From positions 1 to 10,336 of the forward strand of contig CALCGS010000075.1 of NCBI GenBank assembly GCA_937901165.1: a stretch of 10,336 nt of DNA, read 5' to 3'. Origin of the DNA: an uncultured Alphaproteobacteria bacterium (GTDB lineage: Bacteria; Pseudomonadota; Alphaproteobacteria; Rs-D84). Below, piece after piece: positions 6,194-10,336 of this stretch. The position numbers were made by a program, and so were the translations under genes. Numbering within the stretch: position 1 is the stretch's first letter; every line of letters begins with the position of its first letter. The notes beneath the pieces are model-generated. The model searched no databases and was not told the origin of the DNA. It saw only the letters and a program-made list of their open reading frames with translations.

Positions 6194-8224
6194 ATGAAAG
6201 ATTTTTCAAAAGTTTTACTTTGTGCTTGTTTGTCGTGTGTGTGTGGAATGTTTGGTGCAGATGCGGCAGATAGAAATACGAATCGGGCTGGGGTAAATGT
6301 GGCACGTATGCCTGTTATGCCTATTTTGCCAATAAATGCGGTTGGAAACGGGGCGACAAATACAATAATGCCTAATCCTAATCCTAATCCAAACCCAAAT
6401 CCGGACCCAACGCCAAAGTGTCCAGATGGTGGTGTGCGTGATTCTGAATATACTATACTGAACTGTATGAATGATGTGTATGGTTGTGTACAGGGCGGTG
6501 GGCTGAGTGGTGGAATTGCCGCCATGTATGATTCTAATACTTTTAATTCTATTGTTAACGGTATGGGGTTGTGTCGTGTCCAGGTTGAAAAGTGTATTTC
6601 TGATGTTCGTGTAAATTGCAGAAATATATATAATACTTTTGCAGATGTGTGGTTGGATTTTAATTCCAGAAAGGTAAGACCAGAATATTATAATTTTGTT
6701 TTAAGAAAAACAGGATTGACACCAAGTCAGGCAGAAAATGTTTGTGCTTTGTTGGATGTTAATGCGTACGGTAAAAGTTTTAATGCTGTTTCTAATTCTG
6801 GTGTTGTGACATCTGAATATAATAATAATGTTGGTGCATATAATAATCAAAATGGTGGTGCTTTGTCCAAGGATAATCCAATTGGTGCAACTGTAAATTA
6901 TGGTGATGAAAATACTGGTGTTGATGGCGCACGTGGGTATTATGCACGTTGGAATCCACAAACAGCGGAATGTTTGCTTAGGGTTGCTGCATATAACAAA
7001 GATGATTTGATTTATAACAGTTGGTTGTTTGGGGCGCTTGGTGATGATGCACCGGCAGAGGTTTGGAAAAAGACGGGTGATAGTTTTAAGTGTGGTAAAG
7101 ATTTGTTTGATTTTTCTTTAATGAACGATACTAAAACAACAGCGGTTGTTGGTGTTGGTGGTGGTTCGTTGGTTGGTGCTGGTATTGGTGCTGCGGTTGG
7201 ACATGGGGATAGGGCATTTAGTTGTGCAAATGCACGTAATGAATTGGCGGAAAGAATCAGACAAAATGGTGGTGCACGTATAGTACAAGATTATTTAGAT
7301 GATGAAACGGATATCGCATCTGTTAGCGGATGTGATGCACTTGTTGATTTGTATGATCGGTATAAGGGGGTTGTAAATCGGGTGCAGTTGTGTAAAAAAC
7401 AAGGTAGTGTATATGTACCTAGTATTACGTGTGACACAAATAGTAAAAAATGGACTTTAGTAGAATCTAGCTATTTGAATGATGCAGAGATAGAAAAGGT
7501 TAAAGAGGTATTAAATAACTGTAAAAAAGATTGTGGTACTGATGCAAAGGATGTGTGTTTAGAATCAATAAAATCGGTACTTGATAATAATGAGATTACA
7601 CCAGATATGTGTAATATTGCGAGTTTGAAAAAGAATGAGGCAAAAATAACTTGTAACGTAGTTGATGGGGGAACTTGTTTGGGGTATGATAGTTCTTTAT
7701 TGGATAATCAGTTGCAAGATTTAAAGAAAGTGTTTGGAAATGCCGAAAATGAAGGTAGTGTCGCAGATTTGATAGAACATGGCGAAAAAGGCAACAGATT
7801 AAAGACGACCTTGGTTGGTACTGGCATTGGTATGGGATTAGGCGGAACCGCAACGGCAATAGCGGCAATTATTGAAAATAAAAATATTAATTGTCGTGTT
7901 GGTGATGGTTTGGCAACGGTTTCTTATGGCAAGTCTTATACGATTGATTCTTTGAAAGACTTTTACATAAAATGGAATTTGAATGTGGGTGATGATATTC
8001 CAACAACAAAGGTTTATGATTGTGATTCTTGGATGTCGGCTTGCAGAATGATGGTTGATTTGAATGATTGTAGAAATGTGCAATTTAATTATCAACCAAA
8101 TAATAAAGGTGAAATAACGTTGATAAATACACCATGTATGGTTTCTGGGTCTGTGTGTATTGAAAATAGGGCTGTGGCTGTTTCAAATGGTGCGTGCGTC
8201 GCATCGGGTACAGATGCAGAATAA
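6194..8224 (+). CDS. Cys-rich secreted protein with duplicated glycine-zipper unit, unknown function
   Basis: A 676-residue exported protein I do not recognise. Residues 1-25 are a signal peptide (MKDFSKVLL, Cys-rich hydrophobic core, likely cut after GADA). An Asn-Pro repeat linker follows (61-72). The first Cys cluster (C76, C91, C98, C127, C134, C142) leads into a Cys-poor region rich in Asn and Gly (200-240). Two Gly-zipper segments, TTAVVGVGGGSLVGAGIGAA (315-334) and a related one at about 538-560, are each preceded by KTT and followed within 10-12 residues by a Cys; they could insert in a membrane or drive assembly. Cys pairs recur to the C-terminus. A strong terminator follows. The gene has a normal ribosome site (AAGGGAG, six bases before ATG) and shares AT-rich codon use with the lipoprotein operon. 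A surface or periplasmic structural protein is a guess from composition. Confidence 0.9.
   Translation: MKDFSKVLLCACLSCVCGMFGADAADRNTNRAGVNVARMPVMPILPINAVGNGATNTIMPNPNPNPNPNPDPTPKCPDGGVRDSEYTILNCMNDVYGCVQGGGLSGGIAAMYDSNTFNSIVNGMGLCRVQVEKCISDVRVNCRNIYNTFADVWLDFNSRKVRPEYYNFVLRKTGLTPSQAENVCALLDVNAYGKSFNAVSNSGVVTSEYNNNVGAYNNQNGGALSKDNPIGATVNYGDENTGVDGARGYYARWNPQTAECLLRVAAYNKDDLIYNSWLFGALGDDAPAEVWKKTGDSFKCGKDLFDFSLMNDTKTTAVVGVGGGSLVGAGIGAAVGHGDRAFSCANARNELAERIRQNGGARIVQDYLDDETDIASVSGCDALVDLYDRYKGVVNRVQLCKKQGSVYVPSITCDTNSKKWTLVESSYLNDAEIEKVKEVLNNCKKDCGTDAKDVCLESIKSVLDNNEITPDMCNIASLKKNEAKITCNVVDGGTCLGYDSSLLDNQLQDLKKVFGNAENEGSVADLIEHGEKGNRLKTTLVGTGIGMGLGGTATAIAAIIENKNINCRVGDGLATVSYGKSYTIDSLKDFYIKWNLNVGDDIPTTKVYDCDSWMSACRMMVDLNDCRNVQFNYQPNNKGEITLINTPCMVSGSVCIENRAVAVSNGACVASGTDAE
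6374..6409 (+). repeat. Asn-Pro hexamer repeat within the Cys-rich gene
   Basis: Six consecutive hexamers based on AATCCT/AACCCA encode Asn-Pro five times and then Asp-Pro. The third bases of the codons vary (CCT, CCA, CCG; AAT, AAC), so the peptide repeat is kept while the DNA has diverged, which suggests selection on an extended spacer between signal peptide and first Cys cluster. Confidence 0.85.
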
Positions 8225-8240
8225 TGTATAACGTTTTGTG

Positions 8241-8278
8241 AAATAAAAATCCGCCCTGAACAGGGCGAATTTTTATTT
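8241..8278. terminator. Bidirectional intrinsic terminator
   Basis: Stem CGCCCT/AGGGCG (8252-8257 with 8262-8267; loop GAAC) is extended below one C/A mismatch by a perfect 10-bp AT stem (8241-8250 with 8269-8278). It ends the 6194 gene and is symmetric enough to work the other way. A minus-strand TAA at 8273-8275 lies inside it, as in the terminator at 5117-5145. Confidence 0.9.
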
Positions 8279-8864
8279 TGATTTATTATCTTTGGATGTT
8301 GTGTAATTATAGATTTTGTAATAAAAATGTTTATAATATAGTTATCTGTGGTTATCTATGTGTGCAGAAACATCATTTTTATTAAATGTTTTTGATTGTA
8401 TTGTGTTTTCATACCAATATTTTAGTGTAAAAGTATTGTATATTATACGGCTTGTAAAATCGTACAAAACAGTTTGTTGATTACTTTTTATTGAATAGTG
8501 GTACTGGGTGATGTAATTTTAGCATTTAGTGCCTTTTGCACATTTGACTGGTTTGTATTTAATTGAAAGTTATCCCCCCAGATTAAAACTTGATTTTTTT
8601 TGGGGTTGATCAAAACCACCATTTCGTTCGTTGATGGCTGTTTTATTTGGTGTATTCAATGTGTTTGTTGTTTTTTAATCTTTTGTTTCGTTTGAATTTG
8701 GTTCTTTTGGATTAGTAGTTTCTTTAGTGGCTTCTTTTTTATCTGATTTTTTGTCTTCGTTTTGATTTTACATCATTGTTTGTAAAATCTGGTTTTGGAT
8801 AACAAAAAAATTTATCACTTGTTTTATTTGCTAATGATTCACATAAATATTGTAATTTTTCCAT
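8273..8864 (-). pseudogene. Probable broken minus-strand gene read in switching frames
   Basis: No intact gene fills this stretch, but the minus strand shows protein-like reading in consecutive frames. From ATG 8864 a 41-codon frame (MEKLQYLCESLANK...) ends at 8739. It is continued in another frame by a charged Lys/Glu/Asp/Thr-rich piece to a TAA at 8675, and in the same frame by a 34-residue piece (KTTNTLNTPNKTA...) to 8570. A third piece overlaps (ATG 8622 to 8488, with VLIWGDNFQLN), then a 57-residue piece, 8515-8342 (YITQYHYSIKSNQQ), and a final 22 residues to TAA 8273 inside the terminator. Several transitions fall at or next to short homopolymers (A-run near 8755-8765, GGGGGG at 8574-8579, an AAAATT run at 8515-8520), as expected for single-base indels. 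The codons resemble those of the left-hand genome. Product unrecognised. It may be genuine decay, sequencing error, or coincidence in AT-rich DNA. Confidence 0.42.
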
Positions 8865-9387
8865 TTTTTATAATTGAATTTATTTTTTCAAGCTTTACGC
8901 GGATTGTCTGCACGTCGTCCAGCGAAATATCGTTTGCGGCAGTTTCATCTTTTTCGCCGCTCGTGCCGTCAATTTCGCTTTGCAGCTTTTTTCTTTCGTA
9001 GGTTTCGCCGTTTATAACCGAAGAAAACGCCTTCATGAAATTATCAACAGGCATTTCGTCGTTCTGTTTGTCCTTTATGCGGATAAGGCAGCTGTCAAGC
9101 ATATCCAAAGTCAGCAGAGTAAGCCCTACAACTTTTCCGGATATTTCAATCCGTTTTTCGGCTACGGCTTTAAGCACGTCTTCAAGCCCGTGGGAAACTT
9201 TTTCCATGGTGGAAAAGCCCAGCATCCGGGAAGTTCCTTTTATCGTGTGCAGTTCACGCAGCAAATCGTTCAGCAAATCTTCGTTTTCGGGCTCTTCGTG
9301 GAATTTTATAATGTCTTCGTGAATAACGGCGGAATGTTCTTTGGTTTCTTCAATAAAATCCGCGGTCAGTGCCGATTTATCTATCAT
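8839..9387 (-). CDS. cheA: Chemotaxis histidine kinase CheA, truncated at a sequence junction
   Basis: The first 173 or so residues are the start of CheA. Residues 1-125 form the P1 (Hpt) domain with the H-box LHTIKGTSRMLGF, phospho-acceptor His47. A short charged linker (126-158) leads straight into DVQTIRVKLEKINSII, the start of the P3 dimerisation helix, so the CheY-binding P2 domain is absent. CheA then normally continues with N-x-x-GE and a further roughly 400 residues (P3, kinase P4, P5); here the frame runs into about nine unrelated residues (KNGKITIFM) and stops. The whole catalytic part is missing. It overlaps the end of cheR by 11 bases, translationally coupled, with GGAG five bases before its ATG. 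P1 receives phosphate from P4, which is lost, so as written it could not sign as a kinase. Confidence 0.85.
   Translation of the reverse strand: MIDKSALTADFIEETKEHSAVIHEDIIKFHEEPENEDLLNDLLRELHTIKGTSRMLGFSTMEKVSHGLEDVLKAVAEKRIEISGKVVGLTLLTLDMLDSCLIRIKDKQNDEMPVDNFMKAFSSVINGETYERKKLQSEIDGTSGEKDETAANDISLDDVQTIRVKLEKINSIIKNGKITIFM
8865..8880. other. Junction between two compositionally different DNA segments
   Basis: Left of here the DNA is AT-rich, with the codon habits of the lipoprotein genes; right of here G+C-rich words such as CGTCGTCC, GCCGGC and TTTGCGGC appear at once and persist to the end. The CheA frame matches its family up to Ile-Asn-Ser-Ile-Ile (codons ending at 8869) and then diverges. 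The joining bases are a short AT-rich run that could belong to either side. Confidence 0.7.
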
Positions 9388-10336
9388 CGTCTCTCCACTC
9401 CTTCTTTAAATTTTCATTACATATCCTGTAAAAATAGCCGGAACTGAATGTTCCGAAAAGCCATGTAAAGTCTTCGCCCTGGGTTTCTTCCAGAATTGTT
9501 GCGGCTTTTGTATACGCGCCAAGCCGCTTTTTTTTGCTGGCGGCATCGTCCTTTGCTTGCAGAAGCGCCCCAAGCTGAAAAAATGCCGGCCAGAACTTTG
9601 GATTTGCGATAGTTGCCTTTTCGTAACATTGAACGGCTTCGGCTTCCATTTTTCTTGCAGAAAACAGAAAAGCTTCAAAATAATATTTGAAAAATTTGTC
9701 TTTTATGCCGGGGTTAAAACTGTTTACAAGGCTTTCGGCTTTTTCAAAATCCTTTTTGCCGCACAATACCGAAAGTTTTTCCCACAATTCCGGGGTGCTG
9801 CATTCTTTTGCGGCGTTTGGTTTTGGTGAATTTTCTTCCTTTGCCGCCGGTTTTTCAGCAATTCCTGTTTTTTGATGCAGCAGTTTTTCGGTTCGTTCTT
9901 CTTCTGCCTGTTTCTGCTGCAATTCGCGCAAAAATTGAATTTTTGCTTCGTTATTGGGTTTTTCTGCCTTTTGAAAATAATAAACCGAATTGCAGTTTTT
10001 CTTTTCAAGGTTCAGTTCGCCGCAGCCGGCGTTCATTCCGCCAATTTCGCTTATGCTGAAAAATATAAGACCGCCGTTTTTTAATTTTCTTGCAAGTTTT
10101 TTTAGAATTTCGCAGCGGGTTGTCTGGTTAAAATAGATGAAAACGTTTCTTATAAAAATAATGTCCACGGTTTCGTCCTGCGGCACCGCATTTGATTTTT
10201 CCAGTTCCAGAAGATTGGCTCTGCCGCACATTATTTTTTCTTTTAGTGCCGGCAAAACCGCAAATACGGGCAGGTTTTTGCTGTCCCTGGTTTCGCAAAT
10301 GTAGGGCGCAATGCAGGGCTTAAAGCTGCTGCCGTC
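9377..10336 (-). CDS. cheR: CheR-type methyltransferase fused to TPR domain, 5' end outside window
   Basis: The frame is open to the right edge, 319 codons visible. No start is visible: the frame is readable upstream of a TTG at 10255, so that codon is not the start. The visible N-terminal part is the end of the SAM-dependent CheR methyltransferase domain: VDIIFIRNVFIYF (visible residues 57-69), the counterpart of the family's D-I-CRNVLIYF with Ile for Cys, and LKNGGLIFFSISE (85-97). A Glu/Lys/Gln-rich linker follows (about 127-179), then TPR-like helices (180-317) with the typical AVQCYEKATIANPKFWPAFFQLG. CheR adds methyl groups to chemoreceptor glutamates using S-adenosylmethionine; CheR-TPR fusions (FrzF-type) occur in alternative chemosensory systems. 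Gene order cheR-cheA with an 11-base overlap fits one operon. G+C and codon use differ sharply from the genes left of 8870. Confidence 0.88.
   Translation of the reverse strand, partial: DGSSFKPCIAPYICETRDSKNLPVFAVLPALKEKIMCGRANLLELEKSNAVPQDETVDIIFIRNVFIYFNQTTRCEILKKLARKLKNGGLIFFSISEIGGMNAGCGELNLEKKNCNSVYYFQKAEKPNNEAKIQFLRELQQKQAEEERTEKLLHQKTGIAEKPAAKEENSPKPNAAKECSTPELWEKLSVLCGKKDFEKAESLVNSFNPGIKDKFFKYYFEAFLFSARKMEAEAVQCYEKATIANPKFWPAFFQLGALLQAKDDAASKKKRLGAYTKAATILEETQGEDFTWLFGTFSSGYFYRICNENLKKEWRDDDR

Noticed and set aside
8341..8362. Tandem TTATCTGTG / TTATCTATG resembling DnaA boxes
   Set aside because: Neither matches TTATnCACA; two imperfect copies without an AT-rich unwinding region or dnaA/dnaN neighbours do not make an origin.
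8795..9829. Plus-strand open frames opposite cheA and cheR
   Set aside because: They are antisense shadows of frames with clear family motifs on the minus strand.
1..10336. CRISPR arrays, tRNA or rRNA genes, insertion sequences
   Set aside because: No regularly spaced direct repeats, cloverleaf-like or rRNA-like stretches, transposase motifs or paired inverted ends were seen.

Overview
The window joins two stretches of DNA that look as if they come from different genomes. Bases 1 to about 8870 are AT-rich (a hand-counted sample line, 3361-3420, is 32% G+C) and encode envelope and secreted proteins of a Gram-negative bacterium. A lipoprotein operon of the COG3014 / YcfL (DUF1425) / LpoB type points to Proteobacteria. 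The large Cys-rich secreted proteins and the codon use recall uncultured, host-associated, AT-rich Alphaproteobacteria, but that placement is an impression, not a demonstration. From about 8870 to the end the DNA is richer in G+C (sample lines 9541-9600 and 9901-9960 are 55% and 40%), with different codon use, and carries chemotaxis genes (CheR-TPR and the start of CheA). The CheA reading frame stops making sense exactly where the composition changes.

Layout. 1-2756 (minus, running off the left edge): a very large Cys-rich secreted protein. 2757-2835: divergent intergenic region with an extended -10 box facing right. 2836-5112 (plus): three consecutive lipoprotein genes, the COG3014 family protein, a YcfL-like protein and LpoB. 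A symmetric terminator at 5117-5145 serves both the operon and the convergent gene 5144-6079 (minus), an unrecognised two-TM protein with a new-looking C-terminal domain. 6080-6193: divergent promoters, including a near-perfect sigma70 promoter placed so close to the minus-strand start codon that the mRNA should be leaderless. 6194-8224 (plus): a second Cys-rich secreted protein with a duplicated glycine-zipper unit. A strong terminator lies at 8241-8278. 8273-8864 (minus): a stretch that reads as protein in switching frames, probably a decayed gene or one carrying sequencing indels. 8839-9387 and 9377-10336 (minus): a CheA lacking most of its length, and a CheR-TPR protein open at the right edge.

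How the genes fit together. LpoB of enterobacteria is an outer-membrane lipoprotein that activates the peptidoglycan synthase PBP1B. Its two neighbours are lipoproteins that commonly travel with it, so 2836-5112 is best read as a cell-wall-synthesis accessory operon. The two Cys-rich exported proteins flanking it are unrecognised. Their signal peptides and many cysteines suggest periplasmic, surface or secreted proteins with disulfides. The chemotaxis pair has no visible link with the rest. No tRNA, rRNA, CRISPR array, insertion sequence or origin was found.
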